DNA from: Sedimentibacter sp. MB35-C1
GTDB taxonomy: Bacteria; Bacillota; Clostridia; Tissierellales; Sedimentibacteraceae
Direction: 5' to 3'
Assembly (NCBI RefSeq): GCF_030913635.1
Contig: NZ_CP133188.1
Span: 2,976,001-3,040,000 of the forward strand
DNA: 64,000 bases
The notes below the pieces were generated by a model. The model was given only the letters and a program-made list of their open reading frames with translations. It did not search any database and was not told where the DNA came from. This document shows positions 42,819 through 50,319 of this stretch, one piece after another (the first letter of the stretch is position 1; each line of letters starts with the position of its first letter). The position numbers were made by a program, and so were the translations under genes.

Positions 42819-43840
42819 TGTACTCTCTTTCTTAACATAATGTAAATTACAATAGGAACCCCAAATACTGAGCTCACTGAACTTACGCTTAGTTCCACAG
42901 GAGCAAATAAAACCCTTGCTATAAGATCACAGCCTAAACAGAAAACAGAACCGCCTAAGAAGCACATCGGAGTGACAATAAGCGGCTTTGATGTTTTCAA
43001 AAATGATTTTACCAAATGTGGCACTGCTATACCTACGAATGATATAGGTCCGGCAAAAGCAGTAACGCAAGCGCACAGAAAGCTGGAAAGCAATATAAGC
43101 ATGATGCGAAACAATTTGATGTTTACACCCATATTCTGCGCATAGCTTTCGCCCATCTGATAAGCACCTATAGATTTAGACATAAGAAACACTATTGCCG
43201 AGGCAGTCATTACCACCATAGCCATTACACGTACGTCCCTCCATGAAGTTCCCGAAAAGCTGCCAAGAGACCAATTATGAAGATTTACAATGTTTGCATC
43301 ATTGGCAAATGTAATCATTATGTCTGTGGCCGCAGAGCATATATAGCCAATCATAACGCCGCAGACAATAAGCATTGACGCCTTCTTAACCTTTCTTGAT
43401 ATGATAAGGACAAAACCCATGGAAATCATAGCTCCTGCAAATGCTGCAGTTATAAGGACTCCGGAGCTGACAGCATTGTACTTACTGAGTACTGTTATCA
43501 TCACTATGGCAACCATCATTTTTGAACCGGATGAAATCCCCAGCACATATGGTCCCGCAATAGGATTATTGAAAAACGTCTGGAGCAAGAATCCTGACAG
43601 AGTCAATGCCCCTCCCAGTATAATACCTGCTGCTATTCTTGGTAGTCGAACTTTCCATATTATGCTGTAATCAGCCTCATTTCCGCCACGGTTAAACAAT
43701 ATTTTGATAATATCTTTCACCGAAACGTCTACACTTCCTAACTTAATATTCAATAATAACAAAACCACAAAGAGAACAATTAATATCGTCAGTGTGATAA
43801 AGTACCTTAAATATCTTGCGCTTTTGTTTTCTATTTCCAT
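42815..43840 (-). CDS. BtuC/FecD-type ABC permease
   Basis: A 341-residue FecCD/BtuC-family permease with about nine or ten membrane helices. Typical pieces are LPRIAAGIILGGALTLSG in the second helix, GPYVLGISSGSKM, and FAGPISFVGIAVPHLVK, the last before the loop that meets the ATPase. It forms the channel for the lipoprotein-bound ligand. It overlaps the ATPase gene by four bases and starts 21 bases after the binding protein gene. Ligand by context: a corrinoid or related tetrapyrrole, since the operon is under a cobalamin riboswitch. Confidence 0.93.
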   Translation of the reverse strand: MEIENKSARYLRYFITLTILIVLFVVLLLLNIKLGSVDVSVKDIIKILFNRGGNEADYSIIWKVRLPRIAAGIILGGALTLSGFLLQTFFNNPIAGPYVLGISSGSKMMVAIVMITVLSKYNAVSSGVLITAAFAGAMISMGFVLIISRKVKKASMLIVCGVMIGYICSAATDIMITFANDANIVNLHNWSLGSFSGTSWRDVRVMAMVVMTASAIVFLMSKSIGAYQMGESYAQNMGVNIKLFRIMLILLSSFLCACVTAFAGPISFVGIAVPHLVKSFLKTSKPLIVTPMCFLGGSVFCLGCDLIARVLFAPVELSVSSVSSVFGVPIVIYIMLRKRVQ

Positions 43841-43861
43841 TCATCTTTCCCCGCTGAGTTA

Positions 43862-45007
43862 TTAATGCAGCTTGTACATAAAATTTAATTCTGTCAGATT
43901 TTTGTCGTCATCAGTTAGCATCTGGCGTATATCTGAAATCATCAGGCCAAACTGTGTGGTTTCTTGAAACAGATTTTTGCTTGTACACCATACATTTCCG
44001 TTTTGAACCGCCTTAAAATCTTCCATCAAGCTGTTTTTATTTATCAATTCTTCTACGGAAGAAAGCTCACCGTCTATAGTGCTGTTATATATGATAAAAT
44101 CTGCATCTTTTGCTGTGGAATAAAATTTCTCCATCTCAAGTGTAACTGTGCTGGTGGCGCTTTCTGGATCTCCAAGGTCATCATATATATAATCACCTCC
44201 GGCAAGCTTAATCATTCTTGTTACATAGTCACCTGATTTTCTGGCGATGGCATTGCCTGAAGAGCTTATATAAAAAAACGCTACTGTTTTACCTGTGTTT
44301 TCCTTATTTGAAATTTCCTCCAAATAACTTGCCTGTTCGTTAAAAACCTGTTTTGCAACTGATTCTTTTCCTGTTAGGACTCCGTAAAGTTTTATCCACT
44401 CAGTACGTCCAAGAGGATGAACTTCATAGCTTGACTGGTCTGTAAGCACCGGAATACCCAGCTCTTCCAGTTTTTCTTTAACCTCTGGATTATGGTTTAT
44501 CATTGTGGACTCAACTGCAAGGCTGCAGCCATTTGACATAATTAGCTCATAGTCCGGCGCATTATATTTCCCCGCATATATAATATCGCCGGCTTCCATT
44601 GCTTCCCTTGCATTTTTAATATACCAGTCTTTCGATTTTGTTCCTGATAGGCTGATACTATCTAAGGAATTCAGGGCATCAAACAGACACATGGAAGAAG
44701 TGGCAACGAGATAGATATCCTCAATGGGCCGCCTCAGAACCGCAATGTCTGAATCTATGCCTTCTGGTATATCAATGGACTCCGGTACAACCAGATATCT
44801 GCCACCATCTGATATGGTTATCAGGGCATACCCGCCGTTGTAATAGTCTACACTAAAATTTTCTGCATACTTAAGCTCTAAACTACTTTCTGGCTCCCAT
44901 CCGTTTCCAAGCCCTTTCTTGCTTACATGCTTGCTACCGGTGCATCCTGTAACCAGAAAAATAATCATCACACATATCGTAATGAGTATATTTTGCTTTT
45001 TTATCAT
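43862..45007 (-). CDS. BtuF/FepB-type substrate-binding lipoprotein
   Basis: A 381-residue lipoprotein: signal with lipobox LVTGC, cysteine near residue 22. The mature part has the two-lobe helical-backbone binding fold of cluster A binding proteins, with LAVESTMINHNPEVKEKLEE and LGIPVLTDQSSYEVHPLG, as in iron-complex and cobalamin binders. Part of the N-terminal lobe is more unlike standard BtuF, so I do not give it a symbol. It lies 23 bases after the small NEAT-like gene and just before the permease gene. Probably anchored on the outer face of the membrane and hands ligand to the permease. Confidence 0.88.
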   Translation of the reverse strand: MIKKQNILITICVMIIFLVTGCTGSKHVSKKGLGNGWEPESSLELKYAENFSVDYYNGGYALITISDGGRYLVVPESIDIPEGIDSDIAVLRRPIEDIYLVATSSMCLFDALNSLDSISLSGTKSKDWYIKNAREAMEAGDIIYAGKYNAPDYELIMSNGCSLAVESTMINHNPEVKEKLEELGIPVLTDQSSYEVHPLGRTEWIKLYGVLTGKESVAKQVFNEQASYLEEISNKENTGKTVAFFYISSSGNAIARKSGDYVTRMIKLAGGDYIYDDLGDPESATSTVTLEMEKFYSTAKDADFIIYNSTIDGELSSVEELINKNSLMEDFKAVQNGNVWCTSKNLFQETTQFGLMISDIRQMLTDDDKNLTELNFMYKLH

Positions 45008-45030
45008 TTTTTAATCCTTATTTTTTTTAT

Positions 45031-45585
45031 CTAGTTTTTTTGTTTTGATTTAACAGTAACATATGAAAAGAGCCCTATTATCAAAACTATGATTACAGCT
45101 GCGATGCTGATGTCAAACAGGATTTCAGCTGCCCCACCACCGTTAAAGGGCTTAAGTGTATCGGAATTAAAACGAATCGTGTAGTCAATTTCGTGGGGTA
45201 CGCTCATTGCCACAGTTTGTGCACTTACAGCCATATCCTTGTCCAGTGAAACAGGAATCTCGAATGTGGAATTCCCGTCAGTATTGACGGGATAATAGTA
45301 ATTTCCATCTACCAGCATATACTCGTAATACGGACTGCTCCAAATTACAGAAGCAGTCATAGTACCGCTTGCAACTGTCAACTCTGCCGGAGATTCGATC
45401 TTCACTCTGCCCGACCCTCCAGAGAGAGTTGCTTCCACAGTGTACCTGCCGTCTGCCGGAAAATCCGCAGCAATTGCTTTAACCGGCAATATTGCTATTA
45501 ATAAAAGAATAACCAAAGCTATAATTTTTTTCATCTCATATTTCATTTTACTATAAACAAAACCTAGTGCATTTTTTGCATACAT
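45031..45585 (-). CDS. Membrane-anchored NEAT-like domain protein
   Basis: A protein of up to 184 residues: an N-terminal signal sequence (MKKIIALVILLLIAILPVKA, which might be the true start region near 45534), a domain of about 115 residues, and a C-terminal membrane helix (AEILFDISIAAVIIVLIIGL) with a basic tail. The domain begins DGRYTVEATLSG and holds ELTVASGTMTASVIW, FEIPVSLDKDMAVSA and PHEIDYTIRFN, the pattern of NEAT domains that bind haem. It is clearly related to the C-terminal part of the CbiK-like lipoprotein encoded just upstream. The ATG at 45585 overlaps that gene's stop (TAATG), implying coupled translation. Ligand unknown: haem, a corrinoid or a precursor. Confidence 0.7.
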   Translation of the reverse strand: MYAKNALGFVYSKMKYEMKKIIALVILLLIAILPVKAIAADFPADGRYTVEATLSGGSGRVKIESPAELTVASGTMTASVIWSSPYYEYMLVDGNYYYPVNTDGNSTFEIPVSLDKDMAVSAQTVAMSVPHEIDYTIRFNSDTLKPFNGGGAAEILFDISIAAVIIVLIIGLFSYVTVKSKQKN

Positions 45586-46952
45586 TATTCCACTGTCACA
45601 GCTTCTTCTGGTATCATTGAGGATTGAAATACCAGAACCCTATCATACCATGCTTCTTTATTTATACTCCATGCAGCGCAGTTAATATCCTGGTTAAGTG
45701 CTACCACCGGTACTTCATATGTGTACTTACCTTCACTGTCCTCTACATAATAAATACATTTATCATCAGTATCGGCAAGTGCCTCTTCACCGGTACCCAT
45801 GTATAATTTCTCATAACCCGTTCCACTGAGAGTAATTACTGCTGACATTTCACCCTTTGCTACAGTTAGTTGTGCATCAATTATGCGAAACATACTGGAA
45901 CTGGAAGAAACTTCAATCTGATACGTGCCGTCCTTAATCTGGTCACCCTGTAATGTTTGAGCTTTTTCGGCTTCTTCTAAGTCATCCGTATCTTCAGCAG
46001 GCACATTTTCCTCATTAGTACTTTGATCTATGGCTTCACCCAAATGCTTAACAATCATATTCTGAACACCTGTGTACTCACCCATACCTTTAAGCACAGT
46101 CTCAACCTCATATCCTTCTGCTTCAAATGCGCTTTTCCATGAATCTTCTTCATCACCTGCCATATCATTGTTAGCATGATCTCCTGCAACAATCATAAAT
46201 GGTAGCAAGACAACCTTGTTTGCTCCAGATTCTTTAACAAGAGCAATAACATCATCTAAAGATGGAGTTGCTTCCACTGTGCCCATAAAATAATTATCAT
46301 GACCTGCATCGGTAATGTATTGTTGAACCTTTGAATATACAGCATTTGACTCATGTTCTGTTCCGTGACCCATGAACACAATTGCAGTTCCCTCTGTGTC
46401 ATATGATTTTGTCTCTTCAGTTATAACTGAGACAATTTCTTTAAAATCTTCATCTGAGGCAAGCAATTGTTTGCCAACCTTAAAGCTTTCAAATTTGTCC
46501 TTATATGCTGATACTTCGTTGATAATATCATCATACTCAAAACCGTTCATAACATGTGTAGGCTGTATTACAACCTCTTTTACACCATCTGCTACCAAAC
46601 GATCCATTGCTTCTGTTACATTGTCAATTTCTAAACCGTCGCGATCTTTAAGCTTGTCAATGATAATCTGACTTGTAAATGCACGTCGAACCTCATATTC
46701 AGGATAAGCTTCTTGCAACGCTTTCTCAACGCCTCCAATGGATAAGTCACGGTTGTCATTGTAGCTTGTACCAAAACTTACTGCCAGTATAACTTTGGAC
46801 GGGGAATCTTCTGATAGATTTTCAACTGGAGGGTTTTCAGCCAGAGGATTTTCGTCTGCAGCATTTGTTGAATTTGAACATCCTGTTGCCATTATTAGCA
46901 ATAACGACAGTGCCAGTATAAGCGTAAATAATTTTTTAATTTGTTTCTTCAT
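45585..46952 (-). CDS. Surface lipoprotein CbiK-type cobaltochelatase fused to NEAT-like domain
   Basis: A 455-residue lipoprotein: lipobox LIMATGC puts the lipid on Cys near 25. Residues about 50-310 are CbiK-like chelatase with the two active His in VFMGHGTEHESNAVY (about 194) and MIVAGDHANNDMAGDE (about 257), plus AVSFGTSYNDNRD at the start; these match the S. typhimurium CbiK His145 and His207 as I recall. A charged linker (about 310-340) leads to a NEAT-like domain of about 110 residues, starting GDQIKDGTYQIEV. CbiK puts cobalt into sirohydrochlorin; this is normally in the cytoplasm, although exported CbiK forms are known in Desulfovibrio. It is first in the operon after the cobalamin riboswitch and a terminator. 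Confidence 0.88.
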   Translation of the reverse strand: MKKQIKKLFTLILALSLLLIMATGCSNSTNAADENPLAENPPVENLSEDSPSKVILAVSFGTSYNDNRDLSIGGVEKALQEAYPEYEVRRAFTSQIIIDKLKDRDGLEIDNVTEAMDRLVADGVKEVVIQPTHVMNGFEYDDIINEVSAYKDKFESFKVGKQLLASDEDFKEIVSVITEETKSYDTEGTAIVFMGHGTEHESNAVYSKVQQYITDAGHDNYFMGTVEATPSLDDVIALVKESGANKVVLLPFMIVAGDHANNDMAGDEEDSWKSAFEAEGYEVETVLKGMGEYTGVQNMIVKHLGEAIDQSTNEENVPAEDTDDLEEAEKAQTLQGDQIKDGTYQIEVSSSSSMFRIIDAQLTVAKGEMSAVITLSGTGYEKLYMGTGEEALADTDDKCIYYVEDSEGKYTYEVPVVALNQDINCAAWSINKEAWYDRVLVFQSSMIPEEAVTVE

Positions 46953-47045
46953 TATTAATACTCCTTTTTAATTGTTTTTATATATTGCTTTATGTCATAT
47001 CCGGTGGATTTTAGAAAAATCCGCCGGCGTTAATAAGACCGAAAC

Positions 47046-47076
47046 TAAAAAACGTCTGCGATTAACTCGCAGACGT
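47046..47076 (-). terminator. Riboswitch-linked terminator
   Basis: Minus strand: ACGTCTGCG, AGTTAAT loop, CGCAGACGT then TTTTTAG. It lies between the cobalamin riboswitch and ATG 46952 and is the likely off-state of transcription control. Confidence 0.88.
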
Positions 47077-47164
47077 AAATAAAACGTGAGACTATAACAT
47101 ATTCATACAAAATGAAATATGTTTGTATTGCATCCATAGCCATGGTAGTCCGCAGGGCTGTACG

Positions 47165-47345
47165 CACTGCACTGTAAGTGCAGCAAGGAAACCGGCAAGT
47201 ATTCTGGCTTATCACCCTGCGTTTACATAGAACGCTATCTTTGACACCTTCCCGGAATAATTTCCAGTGGTATTAGTCAAAGCATCAGTGAATTACAGCA
47301 ACGGTCTTGCGTGGGATTTGCACCCAACTTCCATAACCTGATTCC
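47165..47345 (-). ncRNA. Cobalamin riboswitch
   Basis: On the minus strand the aptamer shows the conserved AAGTTGGGTGCAAATCCCAC and GCAAGACCGTTGCTGTAA, and the B12 box AAGCCAGAATACTTGCC at 47210-47194. The downstream terminator at 47046-47076 is the expression platform. High cobalamin should switch off the chelatase-NEAT-BtuFCD operon. The 480-base gap 46953-47432 is filled mainly by this leader. Confidence 0.95.
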
Positions 47346-47432
47346 TATATTCAATTTAAATCAGTATAGCACCATAAGAAACACTTTGTCAATAATATTT
47401 AGTCATTGCATTGGTGCTTTTTCATAATGTGT

Positions 47433-47951
47433 TTACGCTTTTTCCGGTTCTTCGTAGGTTTCTCCGAAGGTTTCTATCGTTACTTTTTTTAATCTCACAT
47501 CTTCCATAGGTTTATCTCTGTAATCAGTCTTTGAATTTGCAAGTTTATCTACTATGTCCATTCCTTCCGTAACTTTGCCAAATCCAGCATATTGTCCGTC
47601 TAGATGTGGTGATTTTTTATGCATAATAAAAAACTGAGAACCTGCAGAGTTGGGAGCCATAGCTCTTGCCATTGATAAAACACCTTCAGTGTGTTTTAAA
47701 TCATTCTTAAAACCATTGGATGTAAATTCACCTTTGATTGAATATCCAGGACCTCCTGTACCATTTCCTGTTGGGCATCCTCCTTGAATCATAAACCCTT
47801 TAATTACTCTGTGAAATGTTAAGCCGTCATAAAAATTTTTATTGATCAATGATATAAAGTTCTTCACAGTATTAGGAGCAATTTCGGGATAAAGCTCTGC
47901 CTTTACTGTATCGCCGTTTTCAAATTCAAATGTTACTACCGGTAATTTCAT
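47433..47951 (-). CDS. Cyclophilin-type peptidyl-prolyl isomerase
   Basis: A 172-residue cyclophilin with the active segment FHRVIKGFMIQGG, GTGGPGYSIKGEF, GVLSMARAMAPNSAGSQFFI and HLDGQYAGFGKV. No signal peptide, so cytoplasmic. It helps proline isomerisation during folding. It is transcribed alone; TGGAGGATAT precedes ATG 47951. The 31 bases to the start of the cobalamin leader on the other side hold nothing that I can name. Confidence 0.95.
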   Translation of the reverse strand: MKLPVVTFEFENGDTVKAELYPEIAPNTVKNFISLINKNFYDGLTFHRVIKGFMIQGGCPTGNGTGGPGYSIKGEFTSNGFKNDLKHTEGVLSMARAMAPNSAGSQFFIMHKKSPHLDGQYAGFGKVTEGMDIVDKLANSKTDYRDKPMEDVRLKKVTIETFGETYEEPEKA

Positions 47952-48156
47952 ATATCCTCCATTTATTATGTTATTATTTACTATACTTTACACTATCATG
48001 CAGAATTATTCAAGACGTAATTGCTGCAATGATGTTGATAAAATAATAAAATTTGCATATTCTTTCTGAATATTTTAATTTTAAGGTTGTAACAACATCT
48101 ATACACCGGAATATATTAAAGTAAAGTTATAGTAAATATGAGGAGGTTATATAAGC

Positions 48157-49122
48157 ATGAAATGCTCAGATAGAAACAACGTTCTAGGTACCGGCGGAGT
48201 AGCTGAAAGATGCTGCACCGGCCAGTCAGGTTGTGATTGGGACGGAACCCTGAGAAACGTAGTAACAGAGCCAATATATGTTCAAAAAGTATACGATGCA
48301 GTACTATTTAATTTACAAGGGCTTAAAACTGCTCCCGATACTTGCTTTGAGCCAAGATTAGGATGCGGAACAAATGTAATAAGAATATCAGAAATAAGAT
48401 GCAGAAAATTCTTCAATCCCGAAAACATTAATGACGAATGCAATATGAAAATTAATCCTATTACAACTTTATCAGGTGGTCAATTTGTTAAGAAAGAAGA
48501 TGGCTGCGATTATAAGGTTATAGGTCCTGATGGTACATTAAGTCAAAAATTAATTTGGGCAGACACTCAGTTCTGTGATGATGAAGAGCAGGGAACACCT
48601 GTATTCGGAACACAAAACATTGAAGTTTCCGGATGTGTTGAAGTAGAAATGGATTTAGTTGTAACACCATGTGATTCAAACAGTGAAAGCATTATTACAT
48701 TGACAGCTGTAGTTGAAATTGCTCCTACATGTAATCCTTTAGTACTAACGAACTTCTTTGAAATTTGCGTACCTTCAGTATATGACACAGCATTCCTGCC
48801 AAGATTTACTGAATTCTGCAATTTAGACTGTGTGGTAAGACTTGCAACAAATAGCATTCAAAGAGATTTCACTCTCGATCCGAGGACAGGTGAATTATCC
48901 GTTAACTTAATAATTTCACTTTGCATCTCCTGCGAAAAGAAAATAGTTGTTCCCGTACAACTATGTGTTCTGTCAACAGGATTTGTGCAGCTCTCTCCTG
49001 AACAAGCAAGCATTTGTCCTACATTCCCTCGCTTATTCCCGAGACAGATTGATGAAAACTCTGTGGGAGGAGCAGGCGGCGGCTCCGGATGCAGACCAAG
49101 GTGCCAATCAGCTGAAGAATAA
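48157..49122 (+). CDS. Cysteine-rich protein of unknown function
   Basis: A 321-residue protein with 22 cysteines (about 7 percent), spread over the length, many singly and some close (ERCC, CNLDC, CISC, GCRPRC). No signal peptide and no membrane segment. It is rich in beta-strand-like hydrophobic/polar alternation in the middle, and ends with a Gly-rich stretch SVGGAGGGSGC. I do not recognise a family. The composition recalls spore coat or exosporium proteins of Clostridia, which are also cytosolic-sided and Cys-rich, but there is no further support. It is monocistronic, with GAGGAGG before ATG 48157 and a terminator after. Confidence 0.8.
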   Translation: MKCSDRNNVLGTGGVAERCCTGQSGCDWDGTLRNVVTEPIYVQKVYDAVLFNLQGLKTAPDTCFEPRLGCGTNVIRISEIRCRKFFNPENINDECNMKINPITTLSGGQFVKKEDGCDYKVIGPDGTLSQKLIWADTQFCDDEEQGTPVFGTQNIEVSGCVEVEMDLVVTPCDSNSESIITLTAVVEIAPTCNPLVLTNFFEICVPSVYDTAFLPRFTEFCNLDCVVRLATNSIQRDFTLDPRTGELSVNLIISLCISCEKKIVVPVQLCVLSTGFVQLSPEQASICPTFPRLFPRQIDENSVGGAGGGSGCRPRCQSAEE

Positions 49123-49127
49123 TATTC

Positions 49128-49157
49128 AAAAACCTGCTTATAAGGCAGGTTTTTTTA
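49128..49157 (+). terminator. Terminator after Cys-rich gene
   Basis: AAACCTGC, TTATAAG, GCAGGTTTTTTTAC: a short GC-containing stem with a U run. Confidence 0.88.
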
Positions 49158-49164
49158 CATATAT

Positions 49165-50280
49165 TCAGTGTCTAAATCTACGTCTTTTTACATCTGTTCT
49201 CAGCTTTTCTTTCTCTATGTCCCCTATTCCTTTTTCTATTAACAATACATCTACGGATTCTTCAATAACAGTTTTAATAAGTACCACAATCGGAACTCCA
49301 AGAATCATTCCAAGAACTCCGAACATATTTCCTCCTACCGTTACTGATGTAATAATCCATAGCGGACTTACTCCCACATTTTTCCCCACAATGCGCGGGT
49401 CAAGAAAATTAGCATCCAGCTGTTGCACTATAACAATTATAATTAGCGCCGTTATTGCTTTGGATGGGTCCACGAAAAAAGACACTACAATCACAGGAAC
49501 AGATCCTATAATGGGTCCAAAGTAAGGAATTATGTTAAACGTCCCAATAATTGTCCCCATAAGTGGCGCATATGGAACACGGAATATAAAAAATAAAATC
49601 ACGCATACAATTCCTACTATTGTAGAATCAAGAAGCTTGCCGTTTAAAAAGCTCTTAAAAATTCTATTCGCCTCAGTGAAGGTACGAAGCATCTTTTTAG
49701 CTCTACTTTGCTCAAAAAATGCATATATAAATCTTTTCCCTCTGGCTAATATATCTTCCTTTTCAATAAGCATGTAAATATTGATTATAAAGCTTGTTAT
49801 TATTGTCACGGCACTTGCACCAAAGTTTCCAACCATACGCATCAGCACAACGGATATTTCAGTAAAAGCATTATTTATAAGATTCCTGACCAATTCGCTA
49901 GCATGAAGGATATAATCAGCTATATGATGGATATACTCACTGTCAGACTTATTTTTTAAATCCATCACAATTTTAGTTATATCAACATTGCCTTCCATTA
50001 TAAAATATACTATATTGTTTATATTTTCTACTATCTGAGGAACCAGCTTGTATATGAGCAAACCTATCATGCCAATTAAAATTATACACGCCAGCAATAT
50101 GCCCTGGCACCGTCTTACCTTCAATTTTCCCATAAGGAGGGTAACGACAGAATCCAAGAGATACGCCATAATCAGTGCATAAAGCACAGGCTTAAATGAA
50201 TTTTTCAGCCAATTAACTGTGTCCAGGCTGAAAACAAACATTAAAATTATCCAAATTACAAATAATATCGGCAACAACAA
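49165..50280 (-). CDS. AI-2E family membrane protein, unusual start
   Basis: A membrane protein of 371 residues from the first usable TTG, with helices at the start, a cytoplasmic or outer loop, then a C-terminal bundle containing GTIIGTFNIIPYFGPIIG, FLDPRIVGKNVGVSP and MFGVLGMILGVPI, the family hallmarks. Members are permease-like; some export autoinducer-2 or sodium, most are unassigned. No ATG exists near the start. Reading upstream in frame gives IGKYKSILRLLLPILFV, a natural basic-then-hydrophobic start, and AUA at 50307 has GAGGGG seven bases before it, so AUA may be the real start (see finding). It follows pyk on the same strand. Confidence 0.85.
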   Translation of the reverse strand: MLLPILFVIWIILMFVFSLDTVNWLKNSFKPVLYALIMAYLLDSVVTLLMGKLKVRRCQGILLACIILIGMIGLLIYKLVPQIVENINNIVYFIMEGNVDITKIVMDLKNKSDSEYIHHIADYILHASELVRNLINNAFTEISVVLMRMVGNFGASAVTIITSFIINIYMLIEKEDILARGKRFIYAFFEQSRAKKMLRTFTEANRIFKSFLNGKLLDSTIVGIVCVILFFIFRVPYAPLMGTIIGTFNIIPYFGPIIGSVPVIVVSFFVDPSKAITALIIIVIVQQLDANFLDPRIVGKNVGVSPLWIITSVTVGGNMFGVLGMILGVPIVVLIKTVIEESVDVLLIEKGIGDIEKEKLRTDVKRRRFRH

Positions 50281-50319
50281 CCTTAATATGCTTTTATATT
50301 TTCCTATGCTACCACCCCT

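Noticed and set aside
48947-49525. 192-codon plus-strand ORF overlapping the Cys-rich gene and AI-2E gene
   Set aside because: Crosses a terminator and is antisense to AI-2E; no start signal.
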